DNA of 64,000 nt from an uncultured Acetatifactor sp. (GCA_910586485.1 CAJUIA010000001.1:62001-126000); one strand, 5' to 3'. Positions 17,671 through 26,405 are shown, counted from the stretch's first letter. Numbers and translations: made by a program. The notes: a model not told the origin generated them from the letters alone.

Positions 17671-20207
17671 TGAAGAAATACAGATATGATGCTTTTATCA
17701 GCTACAGGCACACGGAACTGGACAGATTTGCCGCAGAAAACCTCCATCGTCAAATGGAGGCTTTTCGCTTGCCCGGAAAGCTGTCTGGAAAAGCAGGGGA
17801 ACGCACCAGGATCGAGAGGGTGTTTCGGGATAAGGATGAGCTTCCGCTGACCAATAATTTGGAGGATCCCATCATGGAGGCACTGGCGGAATCGGAATAT
17901 CTGATTGTGATCTGTTCGCCAAGGCTGCGGGAATCTTTGTGGTGCCGCAAGGAAATCGAAACCTTTATCCGCATGCACGGGCGGGAAAAGGTGCTGGCTG
18001 TATTGATCGAGGGCGAACCGGGGGAATCCTTTCCGGAGGAGCTGCTGTATGCGGAGGAAACCGTTATCGCACCTGACGGCAGCAAAAGCTGTGTCAGACG
18101 GGCGGTTGAACCCCTGGCTGCGGACATTCGGGGGAAGAACAGGAGGGAGATGCTCAAGGCCCTGAAGTCGGAAAAGCTCAGACTTTTAGCGCCCATGTTT
18201 TCTTTAAATTATGACGACTTAAGACAGCGGCACAGAGAACGGAGGATGAAGCGGATTTTGAAGGCTTCCCTGGCTGCCGCCGCCGTTTTTTTGTGCTTTG
18301 GCGCCTTCAGCACGGCGATGGCCCTGCGGATACAAAATCAAAACCGGCAGCTGGAGGAACAAAAGGACCGGCTGGAAACGCAAAAGGGACAGCTGGAGGA
18401 GCAGGCGGCGCTGTTAAAGGAGCAGTCTGACGAGATCAGGCAGCAGAATGAGTCGCTGCTGGAGGAACAGGCCTTGAATCTGGCGGAAGAATCCTTACGC
18501 CTCCTGGAGGCAGGCGACCGGATCGGAGCCATCCGGACGGCGGTTTCGTCTTTGACAGAGTACGAGGGCATCAAGCTGCCTGATACCGCGTTAGGCGAGT
18601 ATGCGCTGACAGAGAGTCTTCATGTTTATGACAGCGGGTCCTATATTAAGCCAAAGCTGCAAATGGAGGCAGAGGGCATTATCCGGGGAATGAGAGTTTC
18701 TCCCGATGGAGAAAGGCTGCTTACCCGTGACGATACCCAGGTGCTGAGTCTGTGGGATATAGCCACAGGCAGCAGGCTGTGCCTGATAGAGGATGTGATT
18801 TCGCTGATTTCGGACGAGCGTGGATTTTGTTTTCTGGACGATGATCGGATTGCTTATCTGGACGAGGCAGGCGGCATCACGGTTTACCATTGGCGGGAGG
18901 GTCTGGGGGAGCGCTTTTTGGAAAAGGGGGCTCCCGGAGCCATGGAGGTATCCGGAAATCTGCTGGCGGTGGAATACAACAACAGGATAGAGGCCTACCG
19001 GGCAGACACCCTTGAGCATCTGGGAGACTATGAGACAGAGAATGTTTATGGTTTTACCGGAGATATTTTTATTGACGGGGAGAGGAAGACCGTGACGTTT
19101 CAGGAATTTGCCACGGCAGACGGGGACTGGAACAGTCAAAGGAGGCTTGTGTTCTGGAATGCGGAGACAGGAAAAACCGTTAAGCTGCCGCCTGAGGACT
19201 GTCGGATCAAAGCCGTCCGCTATCGGGGCGATACTGCTTATGTACTGTGTAATGATACGGATGAAAGCTATACTTATACAGAGGCGGCTCTCAAGGCATG
19301 TAATGTGGATACCGGAGAGATTCTCTGGACAAAGGAGTTTGCCGATTGCAGCGGAAGTGCCCTGTTTCAGCCGGGTACGGAAGAAAACGGCAGGATTTTA
19401 GTGGCAACCACCTATGACGTATGGCTTGTGGATCTAAAGGACGGAAGAGAAGCCGCCAGATTTTCTCTGGGAAGCAGCGTTGCCGGGGGTGAGAGCCTGT
19501 CCGACGGAAATCTCTATACCGTGTATACCAGAAACGGGGAATTTCATTCCATCCTGACAGAGAAGCTCATGGATTATGTGGCAGTGGGACGCTTCCAGAG
19601 CCATTCCGCAAACGTGAAGGATTTCAGGCGCTGCAGCGGCGGATACCTTGTGCTGCCTTATCAGGACAATAAAATAACCTTGTATACATATTCCGGAAAT
19701 TCATCTTATGAAGCCATTGAGGAAAAGTACGAGCCGGCTGTGGAAGAATATTTGATGATGAGCGAGGCGGAGGATTTTGCAAGGCAAAACGGGCTGGTGA
19801 TGTCGGCGCTGGCAGAGTATGTCTTTTACAGTGGGGACAAAACGCTTATTTATGTGTGCTATACAGACGAAACCCTGAGAATTTACGAGGCGGCGACTTT
19901 TCGGTTAAAGTCCGAGCTGAGCCTGAAGGCCTCCTATGCCAGGTGTGAGCTAGGGCAGGATCAACGGGGAAACCGTTTTGTGGCCGGCGGGGGGTATGGC
20001 TATATGCTGAGCCCTGATCTGGAGCTGCTTGCGGTGATAGAAAATCTTTTTGCCGTGGATTTTGACGGGAACCGGCTGATTGTGAATGACAGCAAAGGAA
20101 ATCAATATGCAATTCCCGTTTATACAGTCGAAGAACTACTTGATAATGCCTGCAGATATGTGCTATCATGTAACTATTCGGAGTCAGGTGAGTCTGCTGT
20201 TGAATAA
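17667..20207 (+). CDS. Membrane TIR-domain protein with coiled coil and beta-propeller
   Basis: An 846-aa protein. Residues 5-150 form a TIR domain: YDAFISYRHTE, then a FRDKDELP segment, then SESLWCRKEIE-like SLWCRKEIE with Glu96 at the site of the catalytic Glu in NAD-cleaving TIRs. One membrane helix (about 198-220) follows, then a Gln/Glu-rich coiled coil (221-285), then about 550 residues with WD-like blades (SPDGERLLTRDD, LSLWDIATG, VWLVDLKDG) likely outside the membrane. The layout suggests an outside sensor and an inside TIR output. It is coupled by ATGA overlap to the DHH phosphoesterase. NADase activity is inferred from Glu96 only. RBS within the upstream gene: AGGAGC. Confidence 0.85.
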   Translation: MMKKYRYDAFISYRHTELDRFAAENLHRQMEAFRLPGKLSGKAGERTRIERVFRDKDELPLTNNLEDPIMEALAESEYLIVICSPRLRESLWCRKEIETFIRMHGREKVLAVLIEGEPGESFPEELLYAEETVIAPDGSKSCVRRAVEPLAADIRGKNRREMLKALKSEKLRLLAPMFSLNYDDLRQRHRERRMKRILKASLAAAAVFLCFGAFSTAMALRIQNQNRQLEEQKDRLETQKGQLEEQAALLKEQSDEIRQQNESLLEEQALNLAEESLRLLEAGDRIGAIRTAVSSLTEYEGIKLPDTALGEYALTESLHVYDSGSYIKPKLQMEAEGIIRGMRVSPDGERLLTRDDTQVLSLWDIATGSRLCLIEDVISLISDERGFCFLDDDRIAYLDEAGGITVYHWREGLGERFLEKGAPGAMEVSGNLLAVEYNNRIEAYRADTLEHLGDYETENVYGFTGDIFIDGERKTVTFQEFATADGDWNSQRRLVFWNAETGKTVKLPPEDCRIKAVRYRGDTAYVLCNDTDESYTYTEAALKACNVDTGEILWTKEFADCSGSALFQPGTEENGRILVATTYDVWLVDLKDGREAARFSLGSSVAGGESLSDGNLYTVYTRNGEFHSILTEKLMDYVAVGRFQSHSANVKDFRRCSGGYLVLPYQDNKITLYTYSGNSSYEAIEEKYEPAVEEYLMMSEAEDFARQNGLVMSALAEYVFYSGDKTLIYVCYTDETLRIYEAATFRLKSELSLKASYARCELGQDQRGNRFVAGGGYGYMLSPDLELLAVIENLFAVDFDGNRLIVNDSKGNQYAIPVYTVEELLDNACRYVLSCNYSESGESAVE

Positions 20208-20245
20208 TGGCATATAGAAGACAGGGAAGGGCAGGAAAAGACCGC

Positions 20246-21925
20246 ATGAATGAGACAGAATCCAAAAATTTCATAGAGAGCATGATTGATAAGGACCTGG
20301 CGGAAGGGGTTTATACAACCGTACACACCCGTTTTCCTCCGGAGCCCAACGGATATTTACACATCGGGCATGCAAAAAGCATACTGTTAAATTACGGCCT
20401 GGCAAAAAAATACCATGGGAAATTCAATATGCGCTTTGACGATACCAATCCCACCAAAGAGGATATTGAGTTTGTGGAGTCCATTAAGGAGGATACCCTG
20501 TGGCTGGGGGCGGACTGGGAGGACAGACTGTTTTTTGCTTCCGACTATTTCGGGCAGATGTATGAAGCGGCGGTAAAGCTGATCCGGAAGGGTAAGGCTT
20601 ATGTATCCGACTTGTCGGCAGAGCAGATAAAGGAATACAGAGGAAGCTTTACGGAGCCGGGGAAAGAGGATCCGGGCAGGGAGCGTTCTGTGGAGGAAAA
20701 TCTGCAGCTGTTTGAAAATATGAAGGAAGGGAAGTATGCCGACGGCGAAAAGGTTTTAAGAGCCAGAATTGACATGGCGTCTCCCAATATCAATATGCGT
20801 GATCCTGTCATATACCGGGTAGCGCGTATGACTCATCACAATACGGGAGATACCTGGTGCATTTATCCCATGTATGATTTTGCGCACCCCATAGAGGATG
20901 CCATTGAGGGAATCACCCATTCCATCTGTACCATGGAGTTTGAGGATCACAGGCCTCTTTATGACTGGGTGGTGAGAGAGCTGGAGTATCCCAACCCGCC
21001 AAGACAGATCGAGTTTGCAAAGCTGTATCTGAAAAATGTGGTTACAGGAAAAAGATATATTAAAAAGCTGGTACAGACAGGGATTGTGGACGGCTGGGAC
21101 GATCCCAGGCTGGTATCCGTGGCGGCGTTAAGACGCCGTGGATTTACGCCGGAATCCATTAAAATGTTTGTAGAGATGTGCGGTGTGGCAAAAGCAAATT
21201 CCATTACCGATTATGCGGCGCTGGAATATTGCATCCGTGAAGATTTAAAGGCAAAGGCACCCCGTTATATGGCGGTGCTGGATCCGGTTAAGCTGGTCAT
21301 TGACAATTACCCGGAAGGGCAGACGGAGCTGCTGGAAGGAGTGAACAATCCCGAAAACGAAGCGCTTGGCAAAAGGGAAATTCCCTTTTGCAGGGAGCTG
21401 TATATCGAGAGGGAGGACTTTATGGAAGTACCTCCGAAAAAGTACTTCCGCATGTTCCCCGGCAACGAGGTGCGCCTGATGAATGCTTATTTTGTAACCT
21501 GCACGGGCTGCGTGAAGGATGAGGATGGCAATATTACGGAAATTCACTGTACCTACGATCCAGCCTCCAGAGGCGGCAACAGTCCTGACGGCAGGAAGGT
21601 AAAGGGAACAATCCACTGGGTGGCGGCGGAGACGGCGATCTCTGCGGAGGCGCGTTTATATGAAAACCTGATTGATGAAGACACGGCCAATGAGAAAGGG
21701 GCTATTTACGGTGAGGACGGGGAGCTGTATCTGAATCCGGCTTCACTGACCGTTAAGCAGTGCTTTTTAGAGCCCGCGTTTGCAGGGGCAGCTGCGTATG
21801 ACAGGTTTCAGTTCGTAAGGCAGGGATTTTTCTGCGTGGATCCCAAGGACTCCACTGCAGAGCAGCTTGTGTTTAACAGGACCGTTTCTTTGAAAAGCTC
21901 CTTTGTGCTGCCGAAGGAATCGTAA
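20246..21925 (+). CDS. glnS: Glutaminyl-tRNA synthetase
   Basis: Charges tRNA-Gln directly. The 559-aa protein has RFPPEPNGYLHIGHAKS (HIGH motif), MRFDDTNP, WDDPRL and the C-terminal beta-barrel anticodon domain (FPGNEVRLMNAYFV). The KMSKS loop reads VTGKR instead of the usual VMSKR or VTSKR, a variant I believe occurs in clostridial GlnRS. Its presence together with GatCAB suggests that GatCAB is needed mainly for Asn-tRNA. The start is ATG 20246; a longer frame from 20207 adds 13 residues without a good RBS. The TIR gene ends 38 bases upstream, so cotranscription is possible. Confidence 0.96.
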   Translation: MNETESKNFIESMIDKDLAEGVYTTVHTRFPPEPNGYLHIGHAKSILLNYGLAKKYHGKFNMRFDDTNPTKEDIEFVESIKEDTLWLGADWEDRLFFASDYFGQMYEAAVKLIRKGKAYVSDLSAEQIKEYRGSFTEPGKEDPGRERSVEENLQLFENMKEGKYADGEKVLRARIDMASPNINMRDPVIYRVARMTHHNTGDTWCIYPMYDFAHPIEDAIEGITHSICTMEFEDHRPLYDWVVRELEYPNPPRQIEFAKLYLKNVVTGKRYIKKLVQTGIVDGWDDPRLVSVAALRRRGFTPESIKMFVEMCGVAKANSITDYAALEYCIREDLKAKAPRYMAVLDPVKLVIDNYPEGQTELLEGVNNPENEALGKREIPFCRELYIEREDFMEVPPKKYFRMFPGNEVRLMNAYFVTCTGCVKDEDGNITEIHCTYDPASRGGNSPDGRKVKGTIHWVAAETAISAEARLYENLIDEDTANEKGAIYGEDGELYLNPASLTVKQCFLEPAFAGAAAYDRFQFVRQGFFCVDPKDSTAEQLVFNRTVSLKSSFVLPKES

Positions 21926-21985
21926 GAAACGAGGAAGACAAAGGATAAATCCAATAGAAAAGAATTGAAAGGTAGGAGATTTAAA

Positions 21986-22831
21986 ATGAGTATTTTATCA
22001 GGACTTGGAGAATTTGGTCTTGGCGGACTGGAAGGAATGGACCTTTTCGAAGAGGAAGAGAAGGAAAGCAAAAAGAAGGCCGCAGCAGAGCCGCCGAAGG
22101 TGGAAGAAAAAGATTTGATCTATGAAAAGACTTTTAAATGTCCTGTCTGTGGAGAAGATTTTTCTTCAAAGATTATGAAGACGGGAAAGGCAAAGCTGCT
22201 GGGGTCGGATCTGGATCTGCGTGCAAAATATGAGGGGATTGACTCGGTAAAATATGATGTTCAGCTCTGCCCCTCCTGTGGTTATACGGCATTGACCAGA
22301 TACTTTACCAGTATTGGCAGCGCCCAGGCAAAGCTGATTAAGGAAAAGATCAGTAACAGCGTGCGGGTGACAAAGTATGAGGATGAGGTATACAGCTATG
22401 AGCAGGCATACGAGCGCTATCGGCTGGCCCTTGTATGTGCTGTTGTGAAGAAGGCCAAGGCCAGTGAAAAAGCGTTTATCTGCTTAAAGAGCGGATGGCT
22501 GATGCGGGGCTGGCGGGAAAGCCTGCAGGAGAGCGGCGGTGACGCAAAGAAGATAGAGGAACTGCAAAAGCAGGAGGAAGAGTACCTGCAGAATGCCTAT
22601 AAAGGCTTTGTGGAGGCAAGGCAGTCCGAGGGCTTCCCCATGTGCGGCATGGATGAGACCACGATAGATTATCTGGTGGCTGTGCTGGCTACCAAGCTGA
22701 AGAAATATGATGTGGCAAGCCGGATGGTGTCCTCCATTCTTGCATCCTCCATGGCCAATGCCCGCACCAAGGAAAAGGCCAGGGATTTAAAAGAGCAGAT
22801 CATTGCGGAGATGAAAAAGGCCGGGCACTGA
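21986..22831 (+). CDS. DUF2225 zinc-ribbon protein
   Basis: A 281-aa cytoplasmic protein of the uncharacterised DUF2225 family. It has an acidic and Lys-rich N terminus (EEEEKESKKKAAAEPP), then two CxxC knuckles (CPVCGEDF at about residues 53-56 and CPSCGYTA at about 95-98) that should bind zinc. A helical TPR-like repeat region follows to the C terminus (ERYRLALVCAVVKKA, KYDVASRMVSSIL). The function is unknown; family members are common in Clostridia. It has a good GGTAGGAGAT site. It lies 2 bp upstream of a MocR regulator gene and so probably shares its transcript. Confidence 0.88.
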   Translation: MSILSGLGEFGLGGLEGMDLFEEEEKESKKKAAAEPPKVEEKDLIYEKTFKCPVCGEDFSSKIMKTGKAKLLGSDLDLRAKYEGIDSVKYDVQLCPSCGYTALTRYFTSIGSAQAKLIKEKISNSVRVTKYEDEVYSYEQAYERYRLALVCAVVKKAKASEKAFICLKSGWLMRGWRESLQESGGDAKKIEELQKQEEEYLQNAYKGFVEARQSEGFPMCGMDETTIDYLVAVLATKLKKYDVASRMVSSILASSMANARTKEKARDLKEQIIAEMKKAGH

Positions 22832-22833
22832 AT

Positions 22834-24309
22834 ATGTACGATATGACAATACGCTTACAGGCAGGCGGCGTCCGCCTGTATGAGCAGATTTATGAACATA
22901 TCAGGAAAGAGATCAGGGACGGGAAGCTTCTTGCGGGAGAGAGGCTTCCCTCCACGCGTTCTCTGGCAGAATATCTGCAGGTGGCACGGAGTACGGTAGA
23001 TTACGCTTACGGACAGCTGCTGGATGAGGGGTATATCGAGGCCAGACCCTGTAAAGGGTATTTTGTCTGTCCCATAGAGGAACTGGTGCAGCTGGAGAGC
23101 ACCGGAGAAAAAGTATTCTCCGGAGAGAGGACGGAAGACAGAACAAACGAAAGCGTGGGGAAACCGGCCGGGGAAGCGGAGTCGTCGGATCAGGGTGCGG
23201 GCAGCGGGAGCTTTGTCTGTGATTTTTCGCCTCATGAGATTGATATGTCTGGGTTTCCCTTCGGCGTTTGGAAAAAGATAACCAAGAATATTTTAACGGA
23301 CGCAAACAGCGATCTGTTTGCAAGAGGGGAGCCCCAGGGAGACCTGGAGCTTCGGCTGACGATCAGCCGGTATCTCCATTCCTCACGGGGAGTGAACTGC
23401 CATCCAGAGCAGATTGTTGTAGGAGCCGGAAACGACTATCTGCTGCTGTTACTGGAAAAACTGCTGGGCAGGCAGGTGCGCATTGCCATGGAAAATCCCA
23501 CCTACCTTCGTTCCTTTCGCATTTTTAAGTCCTTTGGCTATCAGGTAGTGACCGTGGACGCGGACGAAAACGGTATGCAGGCAGGACAGCTGGAAAAGGA
23601 AAAGGTCAGTGCGGTTTACTGTATGCCCTCTCATCAGTTTCCGTCGGGCACCGTCATGCCCATCGGCAGGCGGATCGAGCTTTTAAGATGGGCGGCAAAG
23701 GACACGGACAGGTATATTATAGAAGATGATTATGACAGTGAATTTCGCTATCATGGGAAGCCCATACCGGCGCTGCAGGCTACTGACGAGCATGGAAAGG
23801 TGATCTATCTGGGCAGCTTTTCCAAGGCCATTGCTCCGGCCATCCGCATAAGCTTTATGGTGTTGCCGGAGGCGCTGCTGGAGAAATACAGGCGGGAGCT
23901 GTTCTTTTATTCCTGCACCGTATCGAGAATAGATCAAAGCATATTGAATGAATTTATCAGGGACGGTTATTTCGAGCGGCATTTGAACCGCATGAGAAAG
24001 ATCTATCGGGCAAAGCATGAGCTTCTTCTGGAGGAGCTGCGTCCCTTCAGGGAAAAATTTACGGTGACTGGAGAAAACGCCGGGCTGCATCTTCTTCTGA
24101 CGGCAAAGGGAGCTGTCAGGGAAGAAGAATTGATTACGGCGGCGGCCGGGGCGGGAGTAAAGGTGTACGGACTTTCGGGAAGCATGGCAGAAAATCGGGA
24201 GCAGAAAAAGAAGCCTGTACCGGCTACTGTCCTGATGGGCTTCGGCGCCCTGAAGCATGAGCAGATCAGAGAAGGTATCAGGCGGCTGAAGGAGGTATGG
24301 CTGGTATAA
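22834..24309 (+). CDS. MocR/PdxR-type GntR-aminotransferase regulator
   Basis: A 491-aa transcription factor of the MocR class. It has an N-terminal GntR winged helix (LYEQIYEHIRKEIRDGKLLAGERLPSTR split across residues 15-45) and a C-terminal class I aminotransferase-like domain. The PLP lysine is Lys331 in GSFSKAIAP, preceded by IEDDYDSEFRY. A linker of about 45 residues, rich in Glu, Ser and Gly, joins the parts. Members such as PdxR and GabR sense PLP or its derivatives. No vitamin B6 gene is adjacent, so the target is unknown. The start lies 2 bp after the DUF2225 stop. Confidence 0.92.
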   Translation: MYDMTIRLQAGGVRLYEQIYEHIRKEIRDGKLLAGERLPSTRSLAEYLQVARSTVDYAYGQLLDEGYIEARPCKGYFVCPIEELVQLESTGEKVFSGERTEDRTNESVGKPAGEAESSDQGAGSGSFVCDFSPHEIDMSGFPFGVWKKITKNILTDANSDLFARGEPQGDLELRLTISRYLHSSRGVNCHPEQIVVGAGNDYLLLLLEKLLGRQVRIAMENPTYLRSFRIFKSFGYQVVTVDADENGMQAGQLEKEKVSAVYCMPSHQFPSGTVMPIGRRIELLRWAAKDTDRYIIEDDYDSEFRYHGKPIPALQATDEHGKVIYLGSFSKAIAPAIRISFMVLPEALLEKYRRELFFYSCTVSRIDQSILNEFIRDGYFERHLNRMRKIYRAKHELLLEELRPFREKFTVTGENAGLHLLLTAKGAVREEELITAAAGAGVKVYGLSGSMAENREQKKKPVPATVLMGFGALKHEQIREGIRRLKEVWLV

Positions 24310-24313
24310 AGGG

Positions 24314-24398
24314 TGGAGAATTCCCGCCCGTGGAAAATTCCACCCGTGGAAAGGTTTTCACCTGTGGAAAAATTTTCATCTGTGCAAAAAAATTTTCT
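24314..24398 (+). repeat. Degenerate 16-18 bp tandem repeats
   Basis: Five degenerate tandem units, each beginning TGGA(A/G) or TGCA and ending near (C/T)CCG or (C/T)CTG, fill the space after the MocR stop. Several units are themselves near-palindromic (for example TGGAAAATTCCA). An ORF of 142 codons runs across them, but its composition is repetitive and it is not believed to be coding. Confidence 0.7.
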
Positions 24399-24428
24399 AA
24401 GGCGCCAAAAATTGTCGCCTTAGAAAAT
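24392..24428 (-). terminator. Strong 13-bp hairpin terminator (minus strand)
   Basis: ATTTTCTAAGGCG (24392-24404) and CGCCTTAGAAAAT (24416-24428) are perfectly complementary with an 11-base loop. Read on the minus strand the stem is followed by a run of T, which fits termination of the leftward 24521-24874 gene. It may also protect or end the rightward MocR transcript. Confidence 0.7.
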
Positions 24429-24450
24429 CTAAGCATAGAAAATTTAAGCA

Positions 24451-24489
24451 TTAAAAATCTAAGCTTTGTCAGCTTGCTGACCTTAGATT
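24451..24489 (-). terminator. Second hairpin terminator (minus strand)
   Basis: AATCTAAG (24456-24463) pairs with CTTAGATT (24482-24489), and inside it GTCAG (24468-24472) pairs with CTGAC (24477-24481) around a 4-base loop. On the minus strand the stem is followed by five T. It lies closest to the stop of the leftward gene. Confidence 0.7.
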
Positions 24490-24520
24490 GTGCGATTCCA
24501 CAGAGCGGAATCAGTGGGGC

Positions 24521-24874
24521 TCAATTATCACTGATGGCAGGCTCTTCCTCTGTGCTGTCTTCCTCGTCAAAGAATTCTTCCACGTTTTCAATGGCACCAT
24601 CGGTTTTTTCGGCGGCATTTTCCACCGCGTCCTTTAAGGGGGTGAAACCGTCCTTTTGTGATGCGGCCTCATCCTCTGCGGAATCCGTTTTCTCGGTCCC
24701 GGCATCGGGAGTCAGGGATACATAGTTGTGTGACTCTTCGCTGAAGTCGTCGTAATCCTCATCCTCCGATTCTGCGGTCTCTGCGTTCTTTTTCTGCAGA
24801 TAATAATGGATCGCTGCCGCTGCAGTACCTACTGCCGCAGTAAAAAGCAGGAATTTTCCAAATTTTTTTGCCAT
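24521..24874 (-). CDS. Small membrane-anchored acidic protein (YtxH-like)
   Basis: A 117-aa protein with an N-terminal hydrophobic segment (about residues 5-26, GKFLLFTAAVGTAAAAIHYYL) preceded by lysines, followed by a highly acidic, low-complexity tail (ESEDEDYDDFSEE, EEFFDEEDSTEEE). The layout resembles YtxH-type stress-related membrane proteins, but sequence support is weak. The RBS is AAAGGAG. It is divergent from a TetR gene, with a palindrome just upstream of its RBS, so TetR control is possible. Its stop codon lies within a 7-bp inverted repeat (24510-24516 with 24529-24535). Confidence 0.7.
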   Translation of the reverse strand: MAKKFGKFLLFTAAVGTAAAAIHYYLQKKNAETAESEDEDYDDFSEESHNYVSLTPDAGTEKTDSAEDEAASQKDGFTPLKDAVENAAEKTDGAIENVEEFFDEEDSTEEEPAISDN

Positions 24875-24896
24875 AAGCTGCTCCTTTCGGTTCCGG

Positions 24897-24916
24897 TTAA
24901 GATATTTCTATCTTAA
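24897..24916. promoter_or_regulatory. Candidate TetR operator palindrome
   Basis: TTAAGATA (24897-24904) and TATCTTAA (24909-24916) form a perfect 8-bp inverted repeat with a 4-base spacer. It sits between the divergent small membrane protein and the TetR-family gene, close to the start of the leftward gene. A palindrome at this position is typical of a TetR operator; binding is inferred. Confidence 0.5.
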
Positions 24917-25034
24917 TACTATTTTGCCGAATTGAAAAGAGAATAAATTTTATTTAAGGAAAATTTTATGGTTTTTGGTTTCTATTAAAGAAGATTTATG
25001 TTATGATAATATTCATTGGAATGGGAGTAGTTTT

Positions 25035-25640
25035 ATGAATGGCAAGTTTTTTGATCTGAAAAAGGAAAAGCAGGACAGAATGATCAATGCGGCGCTGAAG
25101 GTTTTTGCACTTCAGGGGTATCGCCATGCCAGCACCGACGACATTGTCAGAGAAGCCTCTATCAGTAAGGGACTCCTGTTTCATTATTTTGAAAATAAGA
25201 TCGGTGTATATAATTTTATCTATGATTACAGCGTCAGGTATATGATCCTGGAGATCCGTTCCACTGTGGATTCCGGTGAAACGGATCTGTTTGAGGTCAT
25301 GAAGCAGACAGAGTGTGCTCGGATGCACGCCATGAGAGGGTATCCCTATATGCAGCAGTTTTTAAACCGTTCCATGTCTGAGGATGTCAGCGAGGCGCTG
25401 CTGGCCATTGAGGGCAAGCGGGGAGCGCTGGAGGAGGCTTATCGTTCCATCAACAGCCAGATCGACTATAGCAGCCTGCCGGAAAACGTGGACGGAGAAA
25501 AGCTTCAGAAGATGCTGGACTTCACGGTTAAGGGGCTGATGACCGAGCGCTTTCAGGATTCTTCCTTCCAGCCAGAAATGCTGTATAAGGAGCTGTGCGG
25601 TTATTTGGACATGATGAAAAAGCTGGTGTATTCCTCCTGA
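25035..25640 (+). CDS. TetR/AcrR family transcriptional regulator
   Basis: A 201-aa one-component regulator. The N-terminal helix-turn-helix is clear: KQDRMINAALKVFALQGYRHAS, then TDDIVREASISKGLLFHYFENKIGVYNFIYDY (residues about 12-65). The C-terminal ligand domain is helical and not diagnostic. It is divergent from the small membrane protein gene and may control it through the palindrome at 24897. ATG 25035 is preceded by GGGAG at spacing 7; the longer frame upstream lacks a TetR-like N terminus. It ends 3 bp before the stop of the opposing DUF6062 gene. Confidence 0.92.
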   Translation: MNGKFFDLKKEKQDRMINAALKVFALQGYRHASTDDIVREASISKGLLFHYFENKIGVYNFIYDYSVRYMILEIRSTVDSGETDLFEVMKQTECARMHAMRGYPYMQQFLNRSMSEDVSEALLAIEGKRGALEEAYRSINSQIDYSSLPENVDGEKLQKMLDFTVKGLMTERFQDSSFQPEMLYKELCGYLDMMKKLVYSS

Positions 25641-25643
25641 GGA

Positions 25644-26405
25644 TTATTTGGCGGGACGGTAGGGACCGTCTGCAGGGTAGCCGCCCTTCAGCTTCTGCAT
25701 CCCCCGCTGGATAGCATCTTTGGAGGTTTTCCAGTCGGCATCCCTGTTGCGGTAGTCAAATTTTTCCACCATCCAGGATACATCATCCGCCAGGCGTTCC
25801 ATGTTTTTCTCCATAAGAGGAAGCATACAGCCGTAAAATTCTTCCTTTTCCCGATCGTTTAGCCTTGTATCCGACGCTTCGCAAAGACAGCCAAAATGAG
25901 AGAGGCAGAAGCCTTTGCTTTTTTTGACTTTTTCCTGAAAATCAGGATCCTGTTTCCAGAGATAAAAGAAGGTGTCCAGATAGCGCTGCCAGGTGTCCTG
26001 AAACTGGCTGCAGATATAGCAGGATTTTTCTTTTTCCCGCACCCACATGCCGATGCTGTTGCCGCTGTCGGTATTTTTTTTCAGTTTACCCATCAAGGAG
26101 CTTTTTCCGGGTTTAAATCCTGAAAATTCTTTTTTCATTTCGCCGATCATACGCTGGTAATGGGTTTTCAGGATCCAGGCGTTGCCAAGAGTATTGCCAT
26201 AGTAAAACATTTTTTGAAAATGAGGGCGGCAGAATCCGGCCTTGTCCGTCAGATCACGAATGTCCGCCTCCATGTATGATGCGCTGCTGCCCAGCACGAA
26301 ATCCAGCAGATCCCGTTCAACGCTTCGCTCAATAAAGCAGAAGGGGCATTCGTCACCGGCATCCACCGCGTCATTTAAAGGGATTGTGTAAAGCTGTTCT
26401 TTCAT
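25644..26405 (-). CDS. DUF6062 family protein
   Basis: A 253-aa cytoplasmic protein of an uncharacterised Lachnospiraceae-enriched family (DUF6062, recalled). Cysteine and histidine pairs are prominent and repeated: CPFC near residue 20, GFCRPHF near 57, CYICSQF near 130, and GFCLSHF near 165. The pattern suggests two copies of a CxxC...CxxH metal- or cluster-binding unit. The C terminus ends with Lys/Gly-rich DAIQRGMQKLKGGYPADGPYR. The RBS on the minus strand is AGGAGGT at spacing 7. The function is unknown. Confidence 0.8.
   Translation of the reverse strand: MKEQLYTIPLNDAVDAGDECPFCFIERSVERDLLDFVLGSSASYMEADIRDLTDKAGFCRPHFQKMFYYGNTLGNAWILKTHYQRMIGEMKKEFSGFKPGKSSLMGKLKKNTDSGNSIGMWVREKEKSCYICSQFQDTWQRYLDTFFYLWKQDPDFQEKVKKSKGFCLSHFGCLCEASDTRLNDREKEEFYGCMLPLMEKNMERLADDVSWMVEKFDYRNRDADWKTSKDAIQRGMQKLKGGYPADGPYRPAK

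Noticed and set aside
24297..24725. Plus-strand ORF of 142 codons over the repeat cluster
   Set aside because: It runs through degenerate tandem repeats and hairpins and is antisense to the small membrane gene. No RBS, and its composition follows the repeats.
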